Assembly: GCF_003201655.1 (NCBI RefSeq)
Contig: NZ_QJJU01000008.1
Coordinates: 124,001 to 188,000 of the forward strand
DNA length: 64,000 bases
Source: Mycolicibacterium moriokaense
GTDB taxonomy: Bacteria > Actinomycetota > Actinomycetes > Mycobacteriales > Mycobacteriaceae
Direction: 5' to 3'
Shown here: positions 51,278-64,000 of the stretch, piece after piece
How the letters are laid out: every line of letters starts with the position of its first letter
How positions within the stretch are numbered: the stretch's first letter is position 1
The notes under the pieces: generated by a model
What the model was told of the DNA's origin: nothing
Seen by the model: only the letters and a program-made list of their open reading frames with translations
Databases searched by the model: none
Program-made: the position numbers and the translations under genes

Positions 51278-51685
51278 CTACTCGTCGAAGCGGCGGCGGA
51301 ATCGATCCTCCATCCGACTGGTGAACGATCCGCCAGAGCCCTTACCGCGCTTCTGGCGAGGCGAGCCTGGCTCAGCCGAGCCAGCGCGGTCGCGGCCTTT
51401 AGCCACCCGCGGGCCGGTGATGGCGAAGATCACACCGCCGAACATCACCACAAAGCCGATGACGGACAGAATCGGGAAGCTACCAATCATGGTGGCCTTG
51501 AACGCGACACCGGAAACCAGCATGGCCAGACCGATCACGAAAAGTGCGACGCCCTGAAGACGGCGCCGCGCCGAGGGCGCACGCAAGGTCCCACCGCGAA
51601 CGCTCGACGCGAACTTGGGGTCCTCGGCATAGAGCGCGCTCTCGATCTGATCGAGCATGCGCTGCTCATGATCGGAGAGTGGCAT
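51278..51685 (-). CDS. DUF3040 membrane protein (Rv2169c-like)
   Basis: 135 residues. N-terminal MPLSDHEQRMLDQIESALYAEDP is the DUF3040 signature. Two hydrophobic segments follow (GVALFVIGLAMLVSGVAF near 46-63 and GSFPILSVIGFVVMFGGVIF near 68-87), then a basic, Gly/Ser-rich cytoplasmic tail. Function unknown. ATG at 51685 has AAGGAGG at 5-nt spacing. The gene ends in a strong terminator before the mraZ promoter. Confidence 0.9.
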   Translation of the reverse strand: MPLSDHEQRMLDQIESALYAEDPKFASSVRGGTLRAPSARRRLQGVALFVIGLAMLVSGVAFKATMIGSFPILSVIGFVVMFGGVIFAITGPRVAKGRDRAGSAEPGSPRQKRGKGSGGSFTSRMEDRFRRRFDE

Positions 51686-51909
51686 TCGTCCCTCCTTGCC
51701 GGCCCGGCCGTCTAAATGATCAAAGTCGTGTTCGCCCGCATTCACGGGCACCTAACAGTCATGATACGAGGTCGATCTGAGCCGTACCACCTAGTTCGAC
51801 GGTCGATTCTATGACGGGCGCCGCCATTGCGAGCCAGCACCTCACCCAACCAATAATGGTGTGGACCACACCGCTTTGCGGCCGGAAGGCAAGGAAGGAC
51901 GAGGACAAC

Positions 51910-52512
51910 TTGGCGACATTTCTCATCGATCTGTCGCCGAGCGATATGCAGCGCAGGCTCGGTGACGCGCTGGCGGTCTATGTCGACGCCATGCGATACC
52001 CCCGCGGCACCGAAGACCAGCGCGCGTCGATGTGGCTCGAGCACACCCGCAGGCATGGCTGGAAGGCCGTCGCGGCGGTCGAAGTTCCCGACCAACAAGA
52101 CAGCACCGACACACCGGGCGCAGCGCTGGCCGCCGCGCCGATCCTCGGAGTCGCGTACGGCTACTGCGGCGCGCCGGACCAGTGGTGGCAACAGCAGGTG
52201 GTGCAGGGCCTGTATCGGGTCGGGGCCGACAGAATCCGGATCGCCGAGCTGATGACGAGCTACTTCGAACTGACCGAACTGCACATCGCGCCGCGCGCCC
52301 AGGGCCGCGGCCTCGGCGAGGCGCTGGCGCGGCGGCTGCTCGCCGACCGCGGCGAGGCACACGTGCTGCTGTCGACGCCCGAGATCAACGGCGAAGCCAA
52401 CCGGGCGTGGCGGCTGTACCGGCGACTCGGGTTCACCGACATCATCCGCGGCTACCACTTCGCAGGCGATCCGCGCGCGTTCGCGATCCTTGGCCGGGCA
52501 TTGCCGCTGTAA
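51910..52512 (+). CDS. GNAT family acetyltransferase (Rv2170-like)
   Basis: About 200 residues of the GCN5-related fold, with acetyl-CoA loop motif RAQGRGLGEALARRLL near 131-146 and a final LYRRLGFTDIIRGYHF near 169. The M. tuberculosis homologue Rv2170 has been reported to acetylate proteins. The TTG at 51910 gives the family length; the open frame further upstream (from 51811) looks unlike the family. It is divergent from the DUF3040 gene. Confidence 0.85.
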   Translation: MATFLIDLSPSDMQRRLGDALAVYVDAMRYPRGTEDQRASMWLEHTRRHGWKAVAAVEVPDQQDSTDTPGAALAAAPILGVAYGYCGAPDQWWQQQVVQGLYRVGADRIRIAELMTSYFELTELHIAPRAQGRGLGEALARRLLADRGEAHVLLSTPEINGEANRAWRLYRRLGFTDIIRGYHFAGDPRAFAILGRALPL

Positions 52513-52537
52513 GACAGGAATCTGGCACGATGACCAG

Positions 52538-53203
52538 GTGCCCGCCCGTTCCCGCGTGAGCCGCAAGCTCGCCGTCGCGTTGCTGCTCCTGATCGTCGTG
52601 CCGATGGCAGTGGGCTGCGTACGCGTGCGGGCGTCGATCACGGTGTCGCCGGACGACCGGGTTTCGGGTCAGATCATCGCGGCCGCCAAGCCGCGCAACG
52701 CCGACGACAAGGGTCCGCAGCTGCTCAACAACCTGCCGTTCGCGCAGAAGGTCGCGGTCTCCGAGTACGCCCGCGACGACTTCGTCGGCTCGCAGGCGGT
52801 CTTCTCCGACCTGACTTTCGCCGAACTGCCCCAGCTGGCCAACATGAACCGGGATGCCGCAGGCGTCGACATCTCGCTGCGCCGCGCAGGCGACCTGGTC
52901 ATCCTCGATGGGCGCGCCGACCTCACGTCGCTCAACGACTCAGAGGCCGACGTGACGCTTTCGGTGTCGTTCCCCGGCGATGTGACGTCGACCAACGGTG
53001 ACCAGGTGTCTTCCGATGTTGTCGAATGGAAGCTGCGGCCCGGCGTGGTCAGCACCATGAGCGCCCAGGCCCGCTACACCGATCCGAGTGCGCGCTCGTT
53101 CACCGGCGCGGCCATCTGGCTTGGCGTGGCCTCGTTCCTGGTGGCCGCGATCATCGGCGGACTGGCGTATACAAGCCGGGACCGCTCGTCGCGCCCCACT
53201 TGA
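52538..53203 (+). CDS. lppM: Lipoprotein LppM
   Basis: 221 residues. A signal peptide with lipobox AVGC (cysteine near 27) and a DUF3153-type domain (VSPDDRVSGQI near 36, DISLRRAGDLVILDGRADL near 122) are followed by a C-terminal membrane helix (WLGVASFLVAAIIGGLAYT near 191-209), so it is held both by lipid and by a helix, as described for M. tuberculosis LppM, which affects phagocytosis. GTG start at 52538 fits. In M. tuberculosis Rv2172c separates it from idsA2; here only 78 nt separate them. Confidence 0.93.
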   Translation: MPARSRVSRKLAVALLLLIVVPMAVGCVRVRASITVSPDDRVSGQIIAAAKPRNADDKGPQLLNNLPFAQKVAVSEYARDDFVGSQAVFSDLTFAELPQLANMNRDAAGVDISLRRAGDLVILDGRADLTSLNDSEADVTLSVSFPGDVTSTNGDQVSSDVVEWKLRPGVVSTMSAQARYTDPSARSFTGAAIWLGVASFLVAAIIGGLAYTSRDRSSRPT

Positions 53204-53281
53204 TACCCGCACTGCGAGCGAACGCCCCTGGTGAGTCAGTGCCCTGACTTGGTACAAAACCCGTAGCACGCTCTACGCTGA

Positions 53282-54436
<1,155 letters not shown>

Positions 54437-54440
54437 GAGC

Positions 54441-56003
54441 ATGACAACCCCGACGCCGACGCAGACCCCGAAAACCGGGCCGGCACAGCACCTTTGGAGG
54501 CTGACGTCCTTTGCGACGTCGCCACAGGCCAGGCCGGCACTACTTGGCGCGCTGGGTGCCGTGCTGATCACTGCGGGCGGGCTCGGCGCGGGCAGCACCC
54601 GGCTGCACGATCCGCTACTTGAGTCTCTGCACCTGTCCTGGCTTCGGTTCGGCCACGGCTTGGTGCTGTCGTCGGTGCTGCTGTGGATTGGCGTTGCGCT
54701 GATGCTGATCGCCTGGCTGTGGCTGGGCCGCCGGGTGATCGACCGCACCGCAACCGAATACACGATGGTGGCAACCACCGGCTTCTGGCTTCTGCCTCTG
54801 CTGCTTTCCGTTCCGGTGTTCAGTCGCGACACCTACTCCTATCTGGCGCAGGGTGCACTGCTGCGCGACGGCTTCGACCCATACATCGTCGGTCCGGTCG
54901 ACAATCCGAACTCCTTGCTGGACAACGTGAGTCCGATCTGGACGACCACGACCGCGCCATACGGACCTGCATTCATTCTGGTTGCGAAGTTCGTCACGAT
55001 GCTCGTCGGCAACGACGTCGTGGCAGGAACCATGCTGCTGCGGCTGTGTATGCTGCCCGGCCTGGCCCTGCTGATCTGGGCGGCGCCGCGGGTGGCCCGC
55101 CATGTCGGCGCAGACGGCGCGGCCGCGCTGTGGATCTGCGTGCTGAACCCGCTTGTGATCATTCACCTGATGGGTGGCGTGCACAACGAGATGCTGATGG
55201 TCGGCTTGATGATGGCGGCGATTGCGCTGACATTCGCGGGCCGCCACATTTGGGGCGTGAGCCTGATCGCCGTGGCGGTGGCGGTGAAAGCCACGGCCGG
55301 ACTGGCTCTTCCGTTCATGGTCTGGGTGTGGACGCGTGACCTCCGGAAGCGGAGGGGGTACACACCGGTGAAGGCGTTCGGGGTGGCGACCGCCGCATCG
55401 GCGCTGATCTTCGCTGCGATGTTCGCCGTGCTGTCCTGGCTGGCAGGCGTCGGCCTTGGCTGGCTGACGGCGCTGGCGGGGTCCGTCAAGATCATCAACT
55501 GGCTGACGGTACCGACGGCCGCGGCGAATCTGATCAACGTGTTCGGTGGCCTTCTGTTCCCGGTTAACTTCTACGCGGTGCTCGACGTCACCCGGATAAT
55601 CGGGATCGCGATCATTGCGATCTCACTTCCCTTGCTGTGGTGGCGGTTTCGCCACACCGACCGCGAGGCGCTGATCGGCATCGCGTTGGTGATGGGGGTG
55701 CTGGTGCTGTTCGTGCCCGCCGCGCTGCCGTGGTACTACACCTGGCCGTTGGCGGTTGTGGCCGCGCTTGCGCAGTCGAGGCAGGCGATCGCGGTGATCG
55801 CGGGCCTGTCGACGTGGATCACCGTGATCTGGAAACCCGACGGCGCACACGGCATGTACTCGTGGCTGCACGTGATGCTGGCGACGGCATCCGCCGCGGC
55901 TGCCTGGTATTCGCTCTACAAGGCGCCGGTCAGTACGCCATCGCCTGGGCCCGACGCACCACCTCGCGGGCCTGATGAGAGTGCAGCGCGTCAACCGGCC
56001 TAG
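54441..56003 (+). CDS. mptA: Alpha-(1->6)-mannopyranosyltransferase MptA
   Basis: 520-residue polyprenyl-phosphate-mannose-dependent GT-C enzyme with about 11-13 membrane segments. It extends the alpha-1,6-mannan backbone of lipomannan and lipoarabinomannan. The first extracytoplasmic loop carries the catalytic-region aspartate (FSRDTYSYLAQG near 132). Pro/Thr-rich short N-terminus and a Pro-rich C-terminus. It ends overlapping the minus-strand Rv2175c-like gene by 74 nt, tail to tail. Confidence 0.94.
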   Translation: MTTPTPTQTPKTGPAQHLWRLTSFATSPQARPALLGALGAVLITAGGLGAGSTRLHDPLLESLHLSWLRFGHGLVLSSVLLWIGVALMLIAWLWLGRRVIDRTATEYTMVATTGFWLLPLLLSVPVFSRDTYSYLAQGALLRDGFDPYIVGPVDNPNSLLDNVSPIWTTTTAPYGPAFILVAKFVTMLVGNDVVAGTMLLRLCMLPGLALLIWAAPRVARHVGADGAAALWICVLNPLVIIHLMGGVHNEMLMVGLMMAAIALTFAGRHIWGVSLIAVAVAVKATAGLALPFMVWVWTRDLRKRRGYTPVKAFGVATAASALIFAAMFAVLSWLAGVGLGWLTALAGSVKIINWLTVPTAAANLINVFGGLLFPVNFYAVLDVTRIIGIAIIAISLPLLWWRFRHTDREALIGIALVMGVLVLFVPAALPWYYTWPLAVVAALAQSRQAIAVIAGLSTWITVIWKPDGAHGMYSWLHVMLATASAAAAWYSLYKAPVSTPSPGPDAPPRGPDESAARQPA

Positions 56004-56334
56004 CATTCGCCTTGTTGTCGGTCGAGCCGTCGCGGCGGATCGTCAGCGACGCGTCTGGGGTGAACAACCAGCGCAGGATCTCGGTGTCGGGGTACCCCCC
56101 GTCGTGCAGCACCACGAGCAGCCCCGCCAGGCTCTTCACCACGTGCCCGGTCTCGTCGAAGAAGGCCTTTGGCACCACCACCACGCCGTCGCGTCGCACC
56201 GCGACCAGGTGCCCTTCTCTCAGCTGCTGATGCACCTTCGTCACTGGAATGCCGAGCAAATCGGCTACGGCAGGTAGGTCGTAGACGTCCTCGTTGGGGT
56301 CAAGAACATCGTCGACGGCCGGAATGCTGCTCAC
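55930..56334 (-). CDS. DNA-binding protein, PknL substrate (Rv2175c-like)
   Basis: 134 residues. Winged-helix DNA-binding fold in the N-terminal half (DLPAVADLLGIPVTKVHQQ near 19-37), then GYPDTEILRWLFTPDASL near 80-97. M. tuberculosis Rv2175c binds DNA and is phosphorylated by the neighbouring kinase PknL. The GTG start at 56334 fits the family, but the N-terminal threonine that is phosphorylated in M. tuberculosis cannot be confirmed here. Divergent from pknL (36 nt between starts), 3' end inside mptA. Confidence 0.9.
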   Translation of the reverse strand: MSSIPAVDDVLDPNEDVYDLPAVADLLGIPVTKVHQQLREGHLVAVRRDGVVVVPKAFFDETGHVVKSLAGLLVVLHDGGYPDTEILRWLFTPDASLTIRRDGSTDNKANARPVDALHSHQAREVVRRAQAMAY

Positions 56335-56370
56335 CGCACTGAGTCTAAGACGAATCGGTCGGCTCGTAAC

Positions 56371-57591
56371 ATGTGTTCGGTGGAGGCCTACCAGCATTCT
56401 GACCCACTCGTGGGGGCGGTGCTGGACGGGCGGTACCGCGTCGAGGTGATGATCGCGACCGGAGGCATGTCCGCGGTGTACCGCGGGCTCGATCTGCGGC
56501 TGGACCGGCCGGTGGCCCTGAAGATCATGGATTCCCGGTATGCGGGCGACAGCCAGTTCCTGACCCGGTTCCAGCGTGAGGCGCGGGCGGTCGCAAGGCT
56601 CAAGGATCCCGGCCTGGTCGCGGTATACGACCAGGGCATCGACGGCCAGCATCCGTTTCTGGTGATGGAGTTGATCGAGGGCGGCACGCTGCGCGAACTG
56701 CTGCGGGAGCGCGGCCCGATGCCGCCGCATGCAATCGCCGCCGTGCTCCGCCCCGTGCTCGGCGGCCTCGCAGTGGCGCACAGCGCCGGGCTCGTGCATC
56801 GCGACATCAAGCCGGAAAACGTGCTGATCTCCGATGACGGCGACGTGAAGATCGCCGACTTCGGTCTGGTACGGGCGGTCGCCGAAGCCAAGATCACCTC
56901 CACCAGTGTGATTTTGGGCACCGTCGACTACCTGTCGCCGGAGCAGGTCAGCACCGGCGACGCCGGACCGCGCAGCGATGTTTACTCGGTCGGCATCCTG
57001 GCCTACGAGCTGCTGACCGGTGTCACGCCGTTCACCGGCGACTCCGCGTTGGCGGTGGCATACCAGCGGATGGACAATGACGTCTCGCCTCCGAGCGCGG
57101 TGATTGCCGGTGTGCCAGCGCAATTCGACGAGCTGGTGGGCCAGGCCACCCGACGCGATCCCGCCGATCGCTACGCCGACGCCCAAGACATGGCGACCGA
57201 ACTCGACGCAATCGTCGACGAACTGGGCCTGCCGCCGTTCCGGGTGCCCGCGCCGCGCAACTCGGCGCAGCACACCTCGGCGTCTCTATACCTCAGCCAG
57301 TCGCGCGCCCAGCGTGCCGCCACCGAAACGACTGCACGGCCGCCTGCGGCACCCGTGCTGGCGCCTCGCCAACACACCCGGGAGCTGACTCGCGACGACT
57401 GGCAGCCAAACGAGCCCGAATATGCGCCTGTATCAGGACAATTCGCCGGAGTCGACCTCGACGAGTTCTACTGGGCGCGACAGCGGGCCAAGCGGGCACT
57501 GTTGTTCTGGGTGGTTGCGATGCTGACGCTGGCCTGCGTGATCGCCGCAGGCGCATGGACGCTCGGCAGTAATATCGGGACGCTGATCTAA
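56371..57591 (+). CDS. pknL: Serine/threonine protein kinase PknL
   Basis: 406 residues. An N-terminal Hanks-type kinase domain (residues ~20-280): ATGGMSAVYRG near 29, VALKIMD near 48, HRDIKPENV near 143-151, IADFGLV near 161 and activation-loop residues AKITSTSVILGTVDYLSPEQ near 173. A Pro/Ala/Arg-rich linker is followed by one membrane helix near the C-terminus (LFWVVAMLTLACVIAAGAW near 379-397) with only a short outside tail, so no sensor domain. Divergent from its Rv2175c-type substrate gene. Confidence 0.96.
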   Translation: MCSVEAYQHSDPLVGAVLDGRYRVEVMIATGGMSAVYRGLDLRLDRPVALKIMDSRYAGDSQFLTRFQREARAVARLKDPGLVAVYDQGIDGQHPFLVMELIEGGTLRELLRERGPMPPHAIAAVLRPVLGGLAVAHSAGLVHRDIKPENVLISDDGDVKIADFGLVRAVAEAKITSTSVILGTVDYLSPEQVSTGDAGPRSDVYSVGILAYELLTGVTPFTGDSALAVAYQRMDNDVSPPSAVIAGVPAQFDELVGQATRRDPADRYADAQDMATELDAIVDELGLPPFRVPAPRNSAQHTSASLYLSQSRAQRAATETTARPPAAPVLAPRQHTRELTRDDWQPNEPEYAPVSGQFAGVDLDEFYWARQRAKRALLFWVVAMLTLACVIAAGAWTLGSNIGTLI

Positions 57592-57840
57592 GACGACGCG
57601 GTCGTCACGCCACGAACGGCACACCCGGCCTGCAGCGGGTGGTGGCGGCATGCATCCAGGCGTCGTCGCAGGCACGGAACAACTCACCGCGCTGTCATCC
57701 CTCCACCCGCAGGTACACATTGGAATTCGGTGGACCACCATCACCACACCACAGGTCGAGGTTGCTTCGCGCGCCGCGAAGTACTACATTCGTAGTGAAG
57801 TAATTCATCAATGGATGAAATCACAGTGAGGTGATTGGCG
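57592..57840 (+). promoter_or_regulatory. Control region of the FAD monooxygenase with three palindromes
   Basis: Within 57 nt lie CTTCGCG-CGC-CGCGAAG (57765-57781), ACTAC-ATTC-GTAGT (57783-57796) and TTCATC-AATG-GATGAA (57804-57819), all immediately upstream of the monooxygenase start. AGGTGA precedes the ATG. The rest of the 249 nt has no gene. The palindromes look like operators for an unlinked regulator. Confidence 0.6.
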
Positions 57841-60906
<3,066 letters not shown>

Positions 60907-61404
60907 TTACCGCTGGGCTGGCACTTCCCCCGTGGTCATCAGTCGAAACCGCAGCAAGTTGTGTCTGGCATCGACCAATGCGTCATGGGCGTCGCGGGGC
61001 CGCGGCGGCATCCGCGGCGATCCGCGCTCCTCCCAGAACTGCCGCAGCTCGCGGGTGAAGCGAGGGATCGCGGGCGGTAGATCGGTCATCGGCCCCCACA
61101 ACTGGCACAGCACCACATGGTCGTATGCGCCGACCCACGCCCACAGCTCGATCGACTCGTCGCCGTCGACGCCGAAGAAGTCCTCCAGCTCCGACCTGAT
61201 CTGCCTGCGCGAGCGCCACAGCTGCGACGACGGCGACGGCAACTTGGGCAGCACGTGCTTGCGTACCCAGCTGCCGGCGCGCTCCGGGTTGAATTCGGTT
61301 GAGATGGCGTAATACTCGCGGCCGTCCTCGGCGGCCACACCGATCGAGATCAACTCGATGGTGTGGCCGTTGTCGATGAACTCGGTGTCGTAGAAGTACT
61401 TCAT
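60907..61404 (-). CDS. 3'-exoribonuclease, DEDDh type (Rv2179c-like)
   Basis: 165 residues. An RNase T/oligoribonuclease-like fold: the first acidic pair in FYDTEFID (residues 4-11), a further acidic site near WVGAYDHVVL (about 88) and HDALVDARHNL near 138-148. The M. tuberculosis protein Rv2179c is a structurally described polyadenylate-specific exoribonuclease. The ATG at MKYFYDTEF is the family start. It overlaps the upstream membrane protein gene by 4 nt. Confidence 0.93.
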   Translation of the reverse strand: MKYFYDTEFIDNGHTIELISIGVAAEDGREYYAISTEFNPERAGSWVRKHVLPKLPSPSSQLWRSRRQIRSELEDFFGVDGDESIELWAWVGAYDHVVLCQLWGPMTDLPPAIPRFTRELRQFWEERGSPRMPPRPRDAHDALVDARHNLLRFRLMTTGEVPAQR

Positions 61405-62270
61405 ACGCCGGCCGTTGTCCGTTCCGGCGGCGCTGGGGCGGCATGGATCTCGCGATCCAACTCGGCGTCGACCTTCGCGTCGTCGGGAAAGTGCGGCTCC
61501 CCCGCAATCGCGTGCTGTAGCCACAGCTTGGCCTGTACGACCGGACGGCGCAGCCGGCGTTCGCGCTCAAGTGCGCGATGCATCTTGCGCGGCCGATTCG
61601 TGTATCGCCAGCGGGCCCAAGGCGCATGTGGCCGCGACAGCCGGATCGCACCGACGAACAGAAGCGGAGTGATGAACATCCCGACCAATCCGGTCCACAC
61701 CTTGCCCTTGAGCAGCACGACCACCGCAATCAGCAACGTCAGCAACGCGATCGCGATGACGGAGGCTCGCGCGACCAGCGAGTGGTCGTCGCGCCAGATG
61801 CCGATGTCGAAGAACGACAGCGGATTGAAGCCGAGTATCAGCAGACCTGCCGCGGCGACCGCGGCAAAGACGGCATCCACCGACGTCCGGCCGTCTTCGG
61901 CCCAGTACACATCCGACAGATGCAGAATCAGCGCGAACTCATCGAGTACCAGTGCGGCGCCGATGCCGAAAAAGGTTGCCGCGACCGTAAATTCGGGTAC
62001 TCCCCCGTCGACCGCCAATGTCACCATCGAAATCCCGGAGATCATGACCAAGATCACACCGATCACGACGTGGTGGATATGCAGACCGCTGCCTGCTGAA
62101 ATATTGCGCGGCTGCCACCACCTACGCGGCGCGTCGCTGTTCGCGTGGCTGCGGATGTACCGCACGATCGTGCGGGTCACGAAGAACGTAAGGATTAACG
62201 CGACGAGGCAGAAGACCAGCGGTATTCGCCCGTGGGGAATGGCGAGGTTCAGGCCGAAGGTCGCGCGCAC
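61401..62270 (-). CDS. Conserved membrane protein (Rv2180c-like)
   Basis: 289 residues with about six hydrophobic segments. Conserved [21 protein letters not shown] near 51-71 puts two histidines at the start of a helix, and an acidic pair lies in [17 protein letters not shown] near 107-123, so metal binding is possible. No activity is known. The cytoplasmic C-terminal third is basic. Overlaps the exoribonuclease gene by 4 nt; divergent from mptC. Confidence 0.85.
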   Translation of the reverse strand: MRATFGLNLAIPHGRIPLVFCLVALILTFFVTRTIVRYIRSHANSDAPRRWWQPRNISAGSGLHIHHVVIGVILVMISGISMVTLAVDGGVPEFTVAATFFGIGAALVLDEFALILHLSDVYWAEDGRTSVDAVFAAVAAAGLLILGFNPLSFFDIGIWRDDHSLVARASVIAIALLTLLIAVVVLLKGKVWTGLVGMFITPLLFVGAIRLSRPHAPWARWRYTNRPRKMHRALERERRLRRPVVQAKLWLQHAIAGEPHFPDDAKVDAELDREIHAAPAPPERTTAGV

Positions 62271-62354
62271 GCAGAAAACTTACGCCGACCTGCGCGTGTC
62301 GTGGACGGGATACCCTCCGACGCGCCGATGGGCCCCGATAGTCTGGACTGCGAC

Positions 62355-63632
62355 ATGAGTACTTGGCGGTCGCCCGGCGGGGCTGGTTGGGGGCCAACGC
62401 TTGCCTGGCGGCTGTTTCAGCTGCTCACCGTGGCGGCCCTGGCCTGGGCGGCCTGGCGTCTGCTTGGCCACACGCCGTACCGCATCGACATCGAGGTCTA
62501 CCGGATGGGCGGCCGGGCCTGGCTCGACGGCCAACCGCTGTATGCCGACGGTGCAATGTTCCACACCCGCGCCGGCCTGGACCTGCCTTTCACGTACCCG
62601 CCGCTTGCCGCGGTCGCATTCTCACCGTTCGCGTGGCTGCCGCTGAATGTGGCGAGCGGCGCGATCACCCTGACCACCCTGGTGTTGCTCATCGTGTCGA
62701 CAGTGATCGTGCTGACGGGCCTGGACGTGTGGCCACAGACTTCCGTCACCGCCGAACCGGCCTGGCTGCGGCGATGCTGGCTGGCGGTCGCGATTGTGGC
62801 GCCCGCGGTGATCTATCTGGAACCCATCCGGTCGAACTTCGACTTCGGCCAGATCAACGTCGTCCTGATGACCCTCGTCATCGCCGACTGCGTGCCCCGG
62901 AGGACGCCGTGGCCGCGGGGCGTGCTGCTTGGCGTCGCGATCGCCCTCAAGCTCACGCCCGCGGTGTTCCTGCTGTACTTCCTGCTGCGCCGCGATACCC
63001 GCGCACTGCTGGTGACTGCGGCATCGACGGTGGTGGCCACGCTGGCTGGTTTCGCGTTGGCCTGGCGCGACTCCGTGGAGTACTGGACCGACACCGTGCG
63101 CAATACCGACCGGATCGGCACCGCGACACTGAACACCAACCAGAACATCGCGGGCGCGCTCGCCCGACTCGGCCTCGGCGAGAGCGAGCGGTTCGTGCTG
63201 TGGACGCTGGCCTGTTTCGCGGTGCTGGGGTTGACGGTGTGGGCGGCGCGACGGGTATTGCGTGCCGGCCAACCCGTGCTTGCGCTGATCTGTGTGGCGA
63301 TGTTCGGCCTCGTGGTGTCGCCGGTGTCGTGGTCGCATCACTGGGTCTGGGTGCTGCCCACGCTGTTGGTCACCACGGTGGTGGCCTATCGGCTGCGGCA
63401 TCTGGCGCTGGCCGGCGTCACCGCGGCAGGCATCGCGTTGATGGTGTGGACGCCGATCACGCTGATGCCCGAGCACCGCGAAACCACGGCGTCGCTGTGG
63501 CGCCAACTCGCGGGTGGTTCGTACGTGTGGTGGGCGATCGCGGTGATCGCGGTGGCGGGGACAGTGTCCGCGCGGTCGGCCGATCGGTCGGTCAGCCCAC
63601 AGCTGCTTCCGGCATCCGCGCAGGCGGCTTGA
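62355..63632 (+). CDS. mptC: Alpha-(1->2)-mannosyltransferase MptC (Rv2181-like, GT-C)
   Basis: 425-residue polyprenyl-phosphate-mannose-dependent membrane glycosyltransferase with about 10 membrane segments. It adds alpha-1,2-mannose branches on lipomannan/lipoarabinomannan in mycobacteria. The first loop carries the acidic residues [16 protein letters not shown] near 35-50 and [18 protein letters not shown] near 70. [15 protein letters not shown] is near 330. ATG at 62355 (MSTWRSP) preceded by no strong ribosome site. The 3' end overlaps the convergent acyltransferase gene by 41 nt. Confidence 0.92.
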   Translation: MSTWRSPGGAGWGPTLAWRLFQLLTVAALAWAAWRLLGHTPYRIDIEVYRMGGRAWLDGQPLYADGAMFHTRAGLDLPFTYPPLAAVAFSPFAWLPLNVASGAITLTTLVLLIVSTVIVLTGLDVWPQTSVTAEPAWLRRCWLAVAIVAPAVIYLEPIRSNFDFGQINVVLMTLVIADCVPRRTPWPRGVLLGVAIALKLTPAVFLLYFLLRRDTRALLVTAASTVVATLAGFALAWRDSVEYWTDTVRNTDRIGTATLNTNQNIAGALARLGLGESERFVLWTLACFAVLGLTVWAARRVLRAGQPVLALICVAMFGLVVSPVSWSHHWVWVLPTLLVTTVVAYRLRHLALAGVTAAGIALMVWTPITLMPEHRETTASLWRQLAGGSYVWWAIAVIAVAGTVSARSADRSVSPQLLPASAQAA

Positions 63633-64000
63633 CCGCGGTCTGGGCCTTGCCATCCTTGACGTCGGCGGCGTAGAGGTCGACATACTCCTGGCCGCCGAGG
63701 CGCATCAGCTCGTACATCACCTCGTCAATCACTGCGCGCTCGATGAACCGGTTGCCCGCCAGGCCTTCGAACCGGCTGAAGTCCATCGGCTTGCCGAACT
63801 TGACCTGCACCCGGCCGAACCGCCACATCTTGCTGCCTGGCGGGTTGACGGAATCGGTTCCGATCATCGCGACGGGAATCACCGGAACGCCTGTTTCCAG
63901 CGCCAGCCGCGCGAGACCGGTCTTGCCCTTGTAAAGCCGCCCGTCGGGTGACCGGGTGCCCTCCGGATACATGCCGAGCAGCTTGCCCTCACCGAGGACG
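63592..64000 (-). CDS. 1-acylglycerol-3-phosphate acyltransferase (PlsC-like), 5' part beyond the window
   Basis: The C-terminal ~135 residues are present, in frame to the window edge. The acyltransferase motif [20 protein letters not shown] (block III) and [11 protein letters not shown] (block IV) are visible; the N-terminal HxxxxD motif would lie outside. It should transfer an acyl chain to lysophosphatidate at the membrane. The position matches Rv2182c beside Rv2181. Its stop lies inside the end of mptC. Confidence 0.93.
   Translation of the reverse strand, partial: VLGEGKLLGMYPEGTRSPDGRLYKGKTGLARLALETGVPVIPVAMIGTDSVNPPGSKMWRFGRVQVKFGKPMDFSRFEGLAGNRFIERAVIDEVMYELMRLGGQEYVDLYAADVKDGKAQTAVKPPARMPEAAVG

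Overview
The window is high-GC actinobacterial DNA, and almost every gene is recognisably mycobacterial: mycothiol ligase MshC, Wag31, PknL, the lipomannan mannosyltransferases MptA and MptC, lipoproteins LppL and LppM, and a 13E12-type HNH protein. Gene order follows the Mycobacterium tuberculosis region Rv2124c to Rv2182c, as I recall it. A complete assimilatory nitrate/nitrite cluster, the lack of the PE_PGRS-containing block next to pbpB, and the lack of the Rv2172c-type reductase beside idsA2 point to a fast-growing Mycolicibacterium-type species. I cannot name the species from sequence alone.

Layout. 1-9.5 kb: 5'-part of metH with a leader whose hairpin covers the ribosome-binding site, a PAC2 protein, a DUF1254 lipoprotein coupled to an SDR oxidoreductase, mshC, cysQ, and two conserved genes of little-known function. 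9.6-16 kb: a histidine phosphatase, uppP, lppL, a DUF5703 protein, pyrD, a PEBP protein, an M20 peptidase and tRNA-Leu(GAG). 16-25.8 kb: an SDR that seems to lack its catalytic lysine, then the nitrate assimilation block. This consists of a 1338-residue nitrate reductase fused to a CysJ-like flavoprotein (NasN type), transporter narK, a divergently read small gene of unknown function, nirB and nirD. A GlnR-type box (GAAAC-6-GAAAC) lies in the divergent control region. 25.75-27.2 kb: a universal-stress-protein remnant abutting a 13E12-type HNH gene with a LexA/SOS-like box at its start. 27.2-30 kb: a lipoprotein of beta-lactamase fold without the SxxK nucleophile motif, a glutamine amidotransferase-like protein and a phosphoribosyltransferase.

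30-51 kb is the division and cell-wall (dcw) cluster, read on the minus strand: mraZ, rsmH, an FtsL-like protein, pbpB, murE, murF, mraY, murD, ftsW, murG, murC, ftsQ, ftsZ, pgeF, yggS-like, sepF, yggT-like, wag31. Many adjacent genes overlap by 4 nt, so they are probably translationally coupled. One plus-strand lipoprotein gene interrupts the block between ftsZ and ftsQ. Upstream of mraZ are TGGGG repeats at 10-nt spacing on both strands, and the rsmH leader can fold into an mraW-motif-like RNA.

51-64 kb: a DUF3040 membrane protein with a strong intrinsic terminator, a GNAT acetyltransferase, lppM, idsA2, mptA, the Rv2175c-type regulator with its kinase gene pknL, an extra FAD monooxygenase behind a set of palindromes, aroG, a 3'-exoribonuclease, a membrane protein, mptC and the 3' part of a plsC-type acyltransferase. 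Themes of the window are peptidoglycan precursor synthesis and division, envelope lipoglycan synthesis, one-carbon/sulfur metabolism and nitrogen assimilation. Starts were chosen by family N-termini and by visible Shine-Dalgarno sequences.
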